Position numbers and translations under genes: made by a program. From positions 1 to 13,563 of the forward strand of contig CANRKE010000029.1 in the NCBI GenBank assembly GCA_947631135.1: a stretch of DNA of 13,563 bases, written 5' to 3'. The DNA is from an uncultured Bacilli bacterium. GTDB lineage: Bacteria; Bacillota_I; Bacilli_A; RF39; UBA660. Positions within the stretch are counted from its first letter, which is position 1; each line of letters starts with the position of its first letter. The notes under the pieces are model-generated. The model was not told where the DNA came from and did no database searches. It saw only the letters and a list, made by a program, of their open reading frames with translations. Shown here piece after piece: positions 6,740 through 12,929 of the stretch.

Positions 6740-7359
6740 ATATTTGATTGTGTTGCATTAGGTGGTATCTCACTTGATGATGGAAATAATAAATCAATTA
6801 AATTTCCCTTAACCTTTCCACCTCTATCTAATACTATTGAAAGAATAGCATCATCACTAATATTTGTATTTCTAATTCTTAATATTGTACCATATGGAAA
6901 TTTACTATCTGCTGCAACTATTCTAAGTTTTCCATATTTTGAATCATTATAATAAATGTTACCGTTCCTAACATCTTGACCTGCACCAATACGACCATTA
7001 CATCCATAACAGTCAGGCCCATATCCAGTTAAAGATCCTGTAAATGTATATAAAATTTTTTCTCCAATTTCAACTATTTCTGCTTGTGGTTTTTGTAATA
7101 CTATTTCTGTACCATTATAGCTTGCAGTAAGCCCATTTATACCTGATTGAACAATTCTTTTTTCACCAAAATCTAAGTTATTATTAACTTGTTCATAACT
7201 TTCGTAAGGTATAATTTTTTGAATAACATTTTTATCTTGTTCTATAGTATTACCACTAACAGGTTCTACTTCACTAGTTATAACAGCATATACTACAAAC
7301 AGTATAAGTGCTGATACTTTTACAATTATTCCAAATTTCTTTGGGATATTTAATTTCAT
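6709..7359 (-). CDS. YabE-like cell-wall protein with shortened G5 and C-terminal 3D domain
   Basis: Predicted surface-exposed peptidoglycan-active protein. Residues 10-28 form an N-terminal signal anchor. Residues 49-100 resemble a G5 domain (IPYESYEQ... GEKRIVQSG...AEIVEIGE) but lack about 15 residues in its middle. Residues 104-216 form a 3D domain, with its three Asp at 151 (AADSKFPYGT), 178 (LDRGG) and 189 (NLIDL). The domain is related to the MltA lytic transglycosylase fold and is found in YabE, YocH and the resuscitation-promoting Sps proteins. Two cysteines (117 and 120) sit in GPDCYGC, as in other YabE 3D domains. Position between tatD and rsmA matches yabE, but the protein is half the Bacillus length and lacks the repeated N-terminal domains. 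It has its own promoter and terminator. Confidence 0.85.
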   Translation of the reverse strand: MKLNIPKKFGIIVKVSALILFVVYAVITSEVEPVSGNTIEQDKNVIQKIIPYESYEQVNNNLDFGEKRIVQSGINGLTASYNGTEIVLQKPQAEIVEIGEKILYTFTGSLTGYGPDCYGCNGRIGAGQDVRNGNIYYNDSKYGKLRIVAADSKFPYGTILRIRNTNISDDAILSIVLDRGGKVKGNLIDLLFPSSSEIPPNATQSNITVDVIRLGY

Positions 7360-7383
7360 AAGAACACCTCTTAATACGTGTTT

Positions 7384-7412
7384 ATTTTATCATATAACTA
7401 ATTAAATGTCAA
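7384..7412 (-). promoter_or_regulatory. Sigma-A promoter of the YabE-like gene
   Basis: A perfect TTGACA (7412-7407), formed by the last codons of tatD, a 17-nt spacer and TAAAAT (7389-7384) on the minus strand. A TG one base upstream makes it an extended -10 (TGATAAAAT). The predicted start is about 18 nt before the ATG, just ahead of AGAGGTG. Confidence 0.8.
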
Positions 7413-8154
7413 ATAGCTTAGTCGTATTTAAAACAGTCTTATTTTTTACTTCATCTACACTAATTTTTTTAATATTAGCTATATTCTGTGCAATTAATGG
7501 AATATAGTATGGATAATTTTTCTTTCCTCTATGTGGTTCTGGTGCAAGATAAGGACTATCAGTTTCTAAAAGTAAATTATCAAGTGAAATATTTTCTATA
7601 ACTTTTTTTATTTCTTTAGCATTTTTAAATGTTGATACTCCCCCTATACTTAAATATAGTCCTAAATCAATAAATTTATGAGCATATTCTAAACTACCAC
7701 TATAACAGTGCATTGTTCCACATTCAATATTTTCACTTTTTAAAATTTCATAAGTATCGTTAATTGCATCTCTTGAATGTATTACAACAGGAAGATTGTA
7801 TTTTTTTGCAAGTCTAAGTTGAGTTATAAATAATTGCTTTTGCTTTTCTTTATTTTCTTTTGTATAGTGATAATCTAGACCTATTTCCCCTATTCCTACT
7901 ACTTTTTTATCTTTTAATAATTCCTCAAGTAGAATTAAATCATTATTACTTGCTTCATCTACATCTTGAGGTGAAATACCAATAGTTGCATATATATTAT
8001 CGTATTTGTTTGCCAAATTTAACATCTCTTTACTACTATCTAAGTTATAACCACTAACAATTATCTTATCTACTCCAAAATTCTTACATTTACCTATTAT
8101 TTCATCAATATCATCATAATATTCTTTTTCTAAATGACAATGTGTATCTATCAT
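7402..8154 (-). CDS. tatD: TatD family metal-dependent hydrolase
   Basis: TIM-barrel hydrolase of the amidohydrolase superfamily; characterised members are 3'-5' exonucleases or DNases, and the Bacillus orthologue is yabD. All metal ligands of the family are visible: DTHCHL (His5, His7), GIGEIGLDYH (Glu90), VIHSRDA (His126), MHCYSG (His149), and LLETDSPYLAPEPHRGK (Asp199). The 250-residue length is typical. It starts 5 nt after the metG stop codon, so metG-tatD is an operon as in most Bacillota. The ribosome binding site is poor (GGA only), suggesting coupling to metG translation. Its last codons provide the -35 box of the next gene's promoter. Confidence 0.95.
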   Translation of the reverse strand: MIDTHCHLEKEYYDDIDEIIGKCKNFGVDKIIVSGYNLDSSKEMLNLANKYDNIYATIGISPQDVDEASNNDLILLEELLKDKKVVGIGEIGLDYHYTKENKEKQKQLFITQLRLAKKYNLPVVIHSRDAINDTYEILKSENIECGTMHCYSGSLEYAHKFIDLGLYLSIGGVSTFKNAKEIKKVIENISLDNLLLETDSPYLAPEPHRGKKNYPYYIPLIAQNIANIKKISVDEVKNKTVLNTTKLFDI

Positions 8155-8159
8155 AATAA

Positions 8160-9719
8160 TTATCCAAATATTTTATTTAATAATTCTTCTTTATTAATTC
8201 TTTCAATTATTGGTGTTGCAGTACCAACTTTATCTGTTTTTAACATTCCATCAAAGTTTTTAATTGTTTCATAGCTAGTTTCTTTTGTATTTAATTGTTC
8301 AAAAATATTTTTTGATATATCAGGTAAGAATGCACTAAGTAAGACAGTAGTAATTCTAATTGATTCAAGTAAATTATATAATACAGTTTTTAATCTATCT
8401 GTTTTTTCTGGTGATTTTGCCAATACCCAAGGTGTAACTTCATCAATATATTTATTACATCTTTTATATATATCCATAATTTTATCAAGTGCATTTGCAA
8501 TTTTTAAATCATTCATATCATTATTTATTTTTTCTATATTATCTTTTATATAATTTTTAAGTTCCTCATCGATATCTTCATTAACACCAGGATTTTCAAT
8601 AATACCATCAAAATATTTATTTTGCATAGATATTGTTCTATTTACTAAATTACCAAGTGTATTTACTAAATCTGAATTAGTTCTATCAATTATAAGTTCA
8701 TATGTTATATTTCCATCACTACCATATGGTATTTCATGCAATAAGTAATATCTGATTACATCAACACCAAATATTAAAGCAAGTTCATCAGCATACATAA
8801 CATTTCCCTTACTTTTACTCATTTTATCATCATTCATAAGTAAGAATGGGTGTCCAAATATTTTTTTAGGTAACTCAACATCAAGTGCCATAAGTATTAT
8901 TGGCCAATAAATAGTATGAAATCTTACTATGTCTTTACCAACTAAATGTATATCACAAGGCCAATATTTATTAAACATTTCATCATTATTTCCATCTGGA
9001 TCATATCCTAAAAAAGTTATGTAATTAGTAAGTGCATCAATCCATACATATATTACATGTTTAGGATCAAATGGAACATTAATACCCCAATCAAATGTTG
9101 TTCTAGATACACACAAATCTTTAAGTCCAACATTTAAAAAGTTTTGTACCATTTCATTTTTTCTAGATTCAGGTTGTATAAATTCAGGATGTTCATCAAA
9201 GTATTTTTTTAATCTATCTTGGTATTTACTTAATTTAAAAAAGTATGCTTCTTCTTTTTCTTTTTTTACTTCCCTATTACAATTTGGACATTTACCATTA
9301 ACTAATTCTGAATCAGTATAAAATGATTCACAAGGTATACAGTACCATCCTTCATATGAATCTTTATATATATCTCCTTGTTGATATAATTTATCAAATA
9401 TTTTTGCAACTATTTCTTCATGTTTTTTATCTGTAGTTCTAACAAATTTATCATAGCTTATATTCATTCTATCCCATATACTTTGAATAGTCTTAGATAT
9501 ACCATCTACATATTCTTGTGGTTTCATATTTTTCTCTTCTGCAATTTGCTGAATCTTAATACCATGTTCATCTGACCCAGTTTGGAAATAAACATCATAC
9601 CCAGTTAATCTTTTGTAACGTGCTATTGCATCTGCAAGGACAATTTCATAAACATTACCAATATGTGGTTTTAATGATGTATATGCAATAGCTGTTGAAA
9701 TATAAAATTTTTCTTTCAT
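8160..9719 (-). CDS. metG: Methionyl-tRNA synthetase
   Basis: Charges tRNA-Met and initiator tRNA with methionine; essential class I synthetase. Visible: the HIGH-type motif PHIGN (18-22), GSDEHG (48-53), a zinc knuckle with CIPC (127-130) and CPNC (144-147), WIDALTNY (226-233), KMSKS (299-303), and the helical anticodon-binding domain with WVLAKSPE. At 519 residues it stops after the anticodon domain and lacks the C-terminal dimerising tRNA-binding (EMAPII-like) domain of the 664-residue Bacillus enzyme. I start at the ATG at 9719, with GGAGAG 8 nt upstream. The in-frame ATG at 9737 overlaps that site. tatD follows after 5 nt. No T-box or S-box leader can be recognised in the short upstream gap. 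Confidence 0.97.
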   Translation of the reverse strand: MKEKFYISTAIAYTSLKPHIGNVYEIVLADAIARYKRLTGYDVYFQTGSDEHGIKIQQIAEEKNMKPQEYVDGISKTIQSIWDRMNISYDKFVRTTDKKHEEIVAKIFDKLYQQGDIYKDSYEGWYCIPCESFYTDSELVNGKCPNCNREVKKEKEEAYFFKLSKYQDRLKKYFDEHPEFIQPESRKNEMVQNFLNVGLKDLCVSRTTFDWGINVPFDPKHVIYVWIDALTNYITFLGYDPDGNNDEMFNKYWPCDIHLVGKDIVRFHTIYWPIILMALDVELPKKIFGHPFLLMNDDKMSKSKGNVMYADELALIFGVDVIRYYLLHEIPYGSDGNITYELIIDRTNSDLVNTLGNLVNRTISMQNKYFDGIIENPGVNEDIDEELKNYIKDNIEKINNDMNDLKIANALDKIMDIYKRCNKYIDEVTPWVLAKSPEKTDRLKTVLYNLLESIRITTVLLSAFLPDISKNIFEQLNTKETSYETIKNFDGMLKTDKVGTATPIIERINKEELLNKIFG

Positions 9720-9764
9720 AAATATTACTCTCCTCACTTTTATTTATTCAAAAATTTTAAATAT

Positions 9765-9801
9765 ATTAAATAAAATCACATCCATATTTACAGATGTGTT
9801 T
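9765..9801 (-). terminator. Intrinsic terminator between spoVT and metG
   Basis: CACATC (9777-9782) and GATGTG (9793-9798) form a perfect 6-bp stem with a 10-nt loop, extendable by a few A/T pairs. On the minus strand it is followed by ATTTTATTT. It probably ends the spoVT transcript. It could also act as an attenuator if metG is read from upstream, since no clear metG promoter follows it. Confidence 0.55.
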
Positions 9802-9818
9802 AATATTTGAATTAAAAA

Positions 9819-9869
9819 ATATATACGCATCCTAAATATGTTTTAATAAACAAATTAATACGTATATAT
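9819..9869. repeat. Inverted repeat downstream of spoVT
   Basis: A perfect 9-bp inverted repeat (ATATATACG at 9819-9827, its complement at 9861-9869) encloses 33 bp. It lies in the 167-nt gap between spoVT and metG. Function unknown; most of the arm is alternating A/T, so chance is a real possibility. Confidence 0.35.
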
Positions 9870-9886
9870 ATTAACATAAAAGTATA

Positions 9887-10420
9887 TTAATTTTCAATGT
9901 ATTTTCCTAAAAATGTGCAAGCAATATTAGCAATTAGCTGGTCAGTACTATTTAAATTATCATTTTCATCAAAAATCATAAGTATACCAACACATTCTGA
10001 TGCTGCAATTATTGGCTTTATTATGTATGAACATTGAATTTCATTACGACCTGTTATTTTAATATTAGTTTTTTCTAACGATTCTTTTGATTTCATTGTA
10101 TCAATACATTTTGCAAGTACAGTACTAAGTTCCCTGTTTTCATAGTCTTTCTTAATTTCATCATTCGCACTTAATATTCTATTTTTATCTGTTATAATAA
10201 TATTTCTATTTATTGCATCATTGATAGTTGTTACATAACTAGATAGTAATAATCTATAATCTTCGCCCATAGAATATTTTTTAAGAATAATCTGATCTAA
10301 ATTATCAATAAATATTTCTAGTGTTTCTCCATTTCTAATTTTTAAGTTATTTCTAATTTCTTTTGGTATAACTATCCTTCCTAAATCGTCAATTCTCCTA
10401 ATAACACCTGTAGCTTTCAT
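9887..10420 (-). CDS. spoVT: Stage V sporulation regulator SpoVT
   Basis: AbrB-family transcription factor that adjusts sigma-G-dependent gene expression in the forespore. Residues 1-50 are an AbrB/SpoVT swapped-hairpin DNA-binding domain (MKATGVIRRIDDLGRIVIPKEIRNNLKIRNGE..EIF), nearly identical to Bacillus SpoVT. Residues 55-177 form the GAF-like ligand domain that distinguishes SpoVT (178 residues) from the shorter AbrB (~95). The 177-residue length therefore decides the identity. It sits beside metG, the place of abrB in Bacillus, whereas Bacillus spoVT lies near mfd. AGGTGAGG precedes the ATG. A sigma-G-like promoter upstream agrees with known forespore expression. Confidence 0.94.
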   Translation of the reverse strand: MKATGVIRRIDDLGRIVIPKEIRNNLKIRNGETLEIFIDNLDQIILKKYSMGEDYRLLLSSYVTTINDAINRNIIITDKNRILSANDEIKKDYENRELSTVLAKCIDTMKSKESLEKTNIKITGRNEIQCSYIIKPIIAASECVGILMIFDENDNLNSTDQLIANIACTFLGKYIEN

Positions 10421-10443
10421 AATAACCTCACCTTCCTATAAAA

Positions 10444-10473
10444 TATTTTGCTTCCATATTCATAAAAATATAC
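10444..10473 (-). promoter_or_regulatory. Candidate sigma-G promoter of spoVT
   Basis: GTATA (10473-10469) fits the sigma-G -35 GHATR. After 18 nt CAAAATA (10450-10444) matches CATNHTA at six of seven positions. The start would fall just before the ribosome binding site. Bacillus spoVT is transcribed by sigma-G, which supports this; no good sigma-A site is seen. Confidence 0.45.
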
Positions 10474-10544
10474 TTAAAAATATAAAATATTTTTTATTAA
10501 TTAATACTCTCTTATAGTATAACTCTTTTTTCCATATTTTTTGC

Positions 10545-10625
10545 ATGGTAATTTTTACCATAGCATCGAACATATGTTTTTAAAAATGTGATTATTTTTC
10601 TATTTGTTAACTACAGGTTAACAAA
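10545..10625. repeat. Cluster of palindromes between the toxin-antitoxin genes and spoVT
   Basis: The 217-nt gap holds three perfect palindromes. ATGGTAA and its complement surround TTT at 10545-10561. AACATATGTT lies at 10569-10578. TTTGTTAAC and its complement surround TACAG at 10603-10625. None is followed by a T run on either strand, so they do not look like intrinsic terminators. They could be operator sites for spoVT or processing hairpins at the 3' end of the antitoxin mRNA. Confidence 0.5.
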
Positions 10626-10637
10626 CGGTAATTATAT

Positions 10638-11309
10638 CTATTTACTATTAATTATTATATTAAATAGTTTTTCACTAAATTTACTAATATCATTTAAACA
10701 CTTAATATCATTTTCTTTTACAATATTACTAAAATAATTATTTATATCTTTAATATTTATAATATTTTTAGATTTTTGATTATGATTTAATTTTATTCTA
10801 TTTTTTATCCATGGTTCAGTTTTATGAGTCATCAACATCAAAACATCGGCATTATAATTAGAAAAGCATTCTATAACAGCATCTATTACCTTTATTTCTT
10901 CATCGTCTAAATTTATATTATAATTATTTATTTTTTTATCTATATTATGATATTTATATTTACTATATTTCTTGTATATATCTTTATAGACTGGACCATT
11001 AACCCATGCCTCACAATTATCTTCAAATATATTATGATTTAAAAACACATATGAAAATCCTTGTATAAAATATAATAACTTTTGTAATATTAATGGTGTA
11101 ATTACATCTACTTTAGATATTATATAGTCTGAAACATCATATATTTTATTTTGTTTATTATATAATTTGACATTATAATTAATTATTCCTTCGTTATAGA
11201 ATTCATTACCACAAACACTACATTTAAGTATCTTTTTATTATGTTTATTATTAATAATTAAACAATCAACATTTTTATTACACATATAACAATATTCATT
11301 AGTTAACAT
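10638..11309 (-). CDS. Zinc-ribbon plus Panacea (SocA/DUF4065) antitoxin
   Basis: Predicted antitoxin of the adjacent toxin. Residues 7-33 form a YgiT/MqsA-like zinc ribbon with CYMC (7-10) and CSVC (30-33). Residues 58-175 match the Panacea domain, also called SocA or DUF4065: LQKLLYFIQGF (75-85), EAWVNGPVYKDIYKKY (100-115), and a C-terminal ADVLMLMTHKTEPW (154-167). Panacea is an established antitoxin domain that pairs with many toxin folds. In MqsA the zinc ribbon binds the MqsR toxin and a separate helix-turn-helix binds DNA; here Panacea stands in place of that DNA-binding part. The ATG lies inside the last 7 nt of the toxin gene, with GAGGTGG ahead of it. Toxin-first order matches mqsRA. 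That it neutralises this toxin is inference. Confidence 0.8.
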   Translation of the reverse strand: MLTNEYCYMCNKNVDCLIINNKHNKKILKCSVCGNEFYNEGIINYNVKLYNKQNKIYDVSDYIISKVDVITPLILQKLLYFIQGFSYVFLNHNIFEDNCEAWVNGPVYKDIYKKYSKYKYHNIDKKINNYNINLDDEEIKVIDAVIECFSNYNADVLMLMTHKTEPWIKNRIKLNHNQKSKNIINIKDINNYFSNIVKENDIKCLNDISKFSEKLFNIIINSK

Positions 11310-11686
11310 TTATTATCCACCTCGCTATTAAATAATGTCTTTAATTCGTATTTTGATTTATGAAACGATATTAAAACAATTACGTTTTTTTCAACTATCA
11401 TATTTATTTTTATATACATTTGTGATGTACTACCATTTTTAAGTATTATACTTGGAGCAAACAAATATAGTTTTTCTTCACCATTTATTCCTTTATTATT
11501 TAATACTTTACAAAAATCATTAGTATCTAAATTGAGTAGTATCTGCTTTATTCTCTCATAATCAATATTATTTTTCTCACAGAAAAACATATTCTTTGAT
11601 CTTGATGATAATATTATCTTAGCATTATTATTTATTAAAGCTCTTAATTTTGTTAAATAATTTTCTATTTCTTGCTCGCTTGACAT
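11303..11686 (-). CDS. MqsR-like mRNA interferase toxin
   Basis: Predicted RNase toxin of the RelE-fold MqsR family, which in E. coli cleaves mRNA at GC-rich trinucleotides such as GCU. The 127-residue protein follows the MqsR layout: a helical head (IENYLTKLRALINN), then YERIKQILLNLDTNDFCKVL (43-62; compare E. coli LSESDFYKSM), a variable loop, and the strand pair SQMYIKINMI...VIVLISFHKS (88-111; compare QVYLKITVI..VLIVSFKEK). Tyr91 and Lys110 correspond to likely catalytic Tyr and Lys. I start at the ATG at 11686 with AAAGGA 7 nt upstream; an extension to 11752 has no ribosome binding site. It overlaps the antitoxin by 7 nt. Similarity was judged by eye, so the family call is probable, not certain. 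Confidence 0.7.
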   Translation of the reverse strand: MSSEQEIENYLTKLRALINNNAKIILSSRSKNMFFCEKNNIDYERIKQILLNLDTNDFCKVLNNKGINGEEKLYLFAPSIILKNGSTSQMYIKINMIVEKNVIVLISFHKSKYELKTLFNSEVDNKC

Positions 11687-11723
11687 AAAGTTATCCTTTC
11701 TTTTAAATTCGCAATAATGACAA

Positions 11724-11732
11724 ACTATAACA
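11724..11732 (-). promoter_or_regulatory. Extended -10 promoter of the toxin-antitoxin operon
   Basis: TGTTATAGT on the minus strand is an extended -10 element (TGN plus TATAGT, one mismatch to consensus). No good -35 lies 16-18 nt upstream. The start would fall near 11717, about 30 nt before the toxin ATG. Confidence 0.4.
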
Positions 11733-11764
11733 CTAAAAGTAATAAGTCGCATTAACTAAATAAA

Positions 11765-11800
11765 CAAAAAAAGGAAAACCCAATAAATATAGAGTTCTCC
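11765..11800 (-). terminator. Intrinsic terminator upstream of the toxin gene
   Basis: In minus-strand RNA GGAGAACUC (11800-11792) pairs with GGGUUUUCC (11781-11773) over 9 bp including two G-U pairs, with a 10-nt loop, followed directly by seven T. On the plus strand two of these pairs are lost, so the hairpin is oriented leftward. No minus-strand gene lies to its right, so it should end a short leader RNA. Confidence 0.7.
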
Positions 11801-11832
11801 AACATTTACCTATTAATGTCTTTCTTAAATGC
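11765..11832 (-). ncRNA. Possible small leader RNA ahead of the toxin-antitoxin operon
   Basis: A sigma-A-like promoter and an intrinsic terminator bracket about 68 nt of minus-strand sequence with no recognised gene. The predicted RNA would carry a small 5-bp hairpin (arms at 11815-11819 and 11802-11806) before the terminator stem. It may be a free small RNA or a terminated leader whose readthrough feeds the toxin operon. A frame for a 17-residue hydrophobic peptide (MLENSIFIGFSFFCLFS) begins at 11803 with AGG upstream, but it runs through the terminator and may be chance. Confidence 0.35.
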
Positions 11833-11838
11833 AATAAC

Positions 11839-11867
11839 AATATACTATAAATAACTATAAAAATCAA
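11839..11867 (-). promoter_or_regulatory. Sigma-A-like promoter of the leader RNA
   Basis: TTGATT (11867-11862), a 17-nt spacer and TATATT (11844-11839) on the minus strand, matching consensus at four and five of six positions. The predicted start is near 11832, about 32 nt before the terminator hairpin. Confidence 0.45.
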
Positions 11868-11881
11868 TACTACAACAAAAA

Positions 11882-11922
11882 TTTACAATATTGTATACTT
11901 TTTTTAAAAATTATGGTATTGT
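11882..11922 (+). promoter_or_regulatory. Palindrome and promoter-like region of the coiled-coil membrane gene
   Basis: A perfect 12-bp palindrome, TACAATATTGTA, lies at 11884-11895. Downstream TGGTATTGT (11914-11922) resembles an extended -10 element for the plus-strand gene at 11948. TTTACA at 11882 is a fair -35-like hexamer but is too far upstream to pair with it. The palindrome lies between divergent promoters and could be an operator. Individual promoter boxes here are uncertain. Confidence 0.3.
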
Positions 11923-11947
11923 AATAAACAAGAAAGGAGTTGTAAAT

Positions 11948-12724
11948 GTGGATAATAAAGGTTATTTAAATGAAGAAAAATATCAAAAGAATAAAAAGAA
12001 AATTATTATATGCGCTATAATTGTTTTAATTTTAGGATTGTCAATTGGTGGAGGAATAATTACTGCAGGTATAATTAAGCAAAGTAAAATTAATTCTGAA
12101 TATTCAGAAGAAAAAAAAGCAAGTATATCAGAACAAATTGAAACTGAAAAACAAAATTTAATTAGGTTAAGAACACAACTTGAAGAAAAGATCAAGCCTA
12201 CTCAAGATGAAATAAAACAACTTGAAAGAGTAAATTTTACTGGATTTGATGATGCATATTATGCCCGAAAAGATAAAATAGAAGAATTGAAAAAAAGTAT
12301 TGTTGAAGATCAAAAATCAATCAATATCATAAATAATGTTTTAGATGGTAAATTTGACTATTGTAATTTCGATGATGCAAAAAACAATGCATATACATCA
12401 AATTACTGTTCGCTAAAAAATCAAATAGACGATATTAATTGGGACTCTAATAAATCCCACAAAGAATATGATTGCATTCCATTTTACATGATTGGTGGAT
12501 TTATAGTAATAGCAACTTGTATGATATCAGGTTCAATTTATTCATTTGCTAAACGTAGAGAAATTATGGCATTCAAAGTTCAACAAATGATGCCTGTTGC
12601 ACAAGAAGGAATTGAAGAGATGACACCAACAGTTGGAAATGCTGCAGGTGAAATTGCCAAATCTGTAACTAGAGGGATGAAAGAAGGTTTATCGTCTAAC
12701 GATCAAGATAAAAGTGATAAATAA
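11948..12724 (+). CDS. Unrecognised two-TM coiled-coil membrane protein
   Basis: I do not recognise this protein. From the GTG at 11948, 8 nt after AAAGGAG, it is 258 residues. A basic cytoplasmic head (NKKK) leads into a glycine-rich membrane segment (19-43). A charged coiled coil follows (about 54-130, rich in Glu, Lys and Gln), then a region with Cys139, Cys154 and Cys176 that would lie outside the cell, a second membrane segment (179-201) and RREIMAF. A cytoplasmic tail (210-258) contains KVQQMMPVAQEGIEEMTPTVG and EIAKSVTRGMKEGL, probably amphipathic helix. The topology, both ends inside, is inferred from charge. It is the first plus-strand gene in the window and is divergent from the toxin operon. 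A link between the two is not shown. An earlier in-frame ATG at 11891 lacks a ribosome binding site. Confidence 0.8.
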   Translation: MDNKGYLNEEKYQKNKKKIIICAIIVLILGLSIGGGIITAGIIKQSKINSEYSEEKKASISEQIETEKQNLIRLRTQLEEKIKPTQDEIKQLERVNFTGFDDAYYARKDKIEELKKSIVEDQKSINIINNVLDGKFDYCNFDDAKNNAYTSNYCSLKNQIDDINWDSNKSHKEYDCIPFYMIGGFIVIATCMISGSIYSFAKRREIMAFKVQQMMPVAQEGIEEMTPTVGNAAGEIAKSVTRGMKEGLSSNDQDKSDK

Positions 12725-12890
12725 TTATATATTAATTTAAAAGTAAGTTAACAAGAGCTGTTTCAAAATTAAGTGATTATTTTTTGAATCAGTTTCTTTT
12801 TATTTTTTATTTAAGAAATGTAGTTATTAAATGTATCATATTTAGAACTATCTTCATTAATTTTTTTCTTTGATAATTAAGATTGTTTTA

Positions 12891-12929
12891 GTAAATCTCG
12901 ACAAAAGTTAACAAATTGCCGAGATTTAC
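12891..12929. repeat. Strong hairpin inside the relic element
   Basis: GTAAATCTCGACAA (12891-12904) pairs with 12916-12929 at 13 of 14 positions, the outer 10 perfectly, around an 11-nt loop containing GTTAAC. On the plus strand it is followed by TTTAAAATTTT. It could terminate transcription of the membrane-protein gene or be a structural part of the element. Confidence 0.6.

Noticed and set aside
9720..9886. T-box or S-box leader for metG
   Set aside because: The gap is too short, and no T-box specifier or antiterminator sequence and no SAM-riboswitch core is visible.
10603..10625. 9-bp hairpin after the antitoxin as an intrinsic terminator
   Set aside because: It is not followed by a T run in the minus-strand direction, so it is listed only as a palindrome.
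11687..11752. 22-codon N-terminal extension of the MqsR-like toxin
   Set aside because: No ribosome binding site precedes the ATG at 11752, and the extension covers the promoter-like region. AAAGGA supports the ATG at 11686.
10617..12754. GTTAACAA at 10617 and 12747 as attachment-site repeats flanking the accessory genes
   Set aside because: An 8-bp A/T-rich match is easily found by chance (another copy lies at 12907), and no integrase or recombinase is present.
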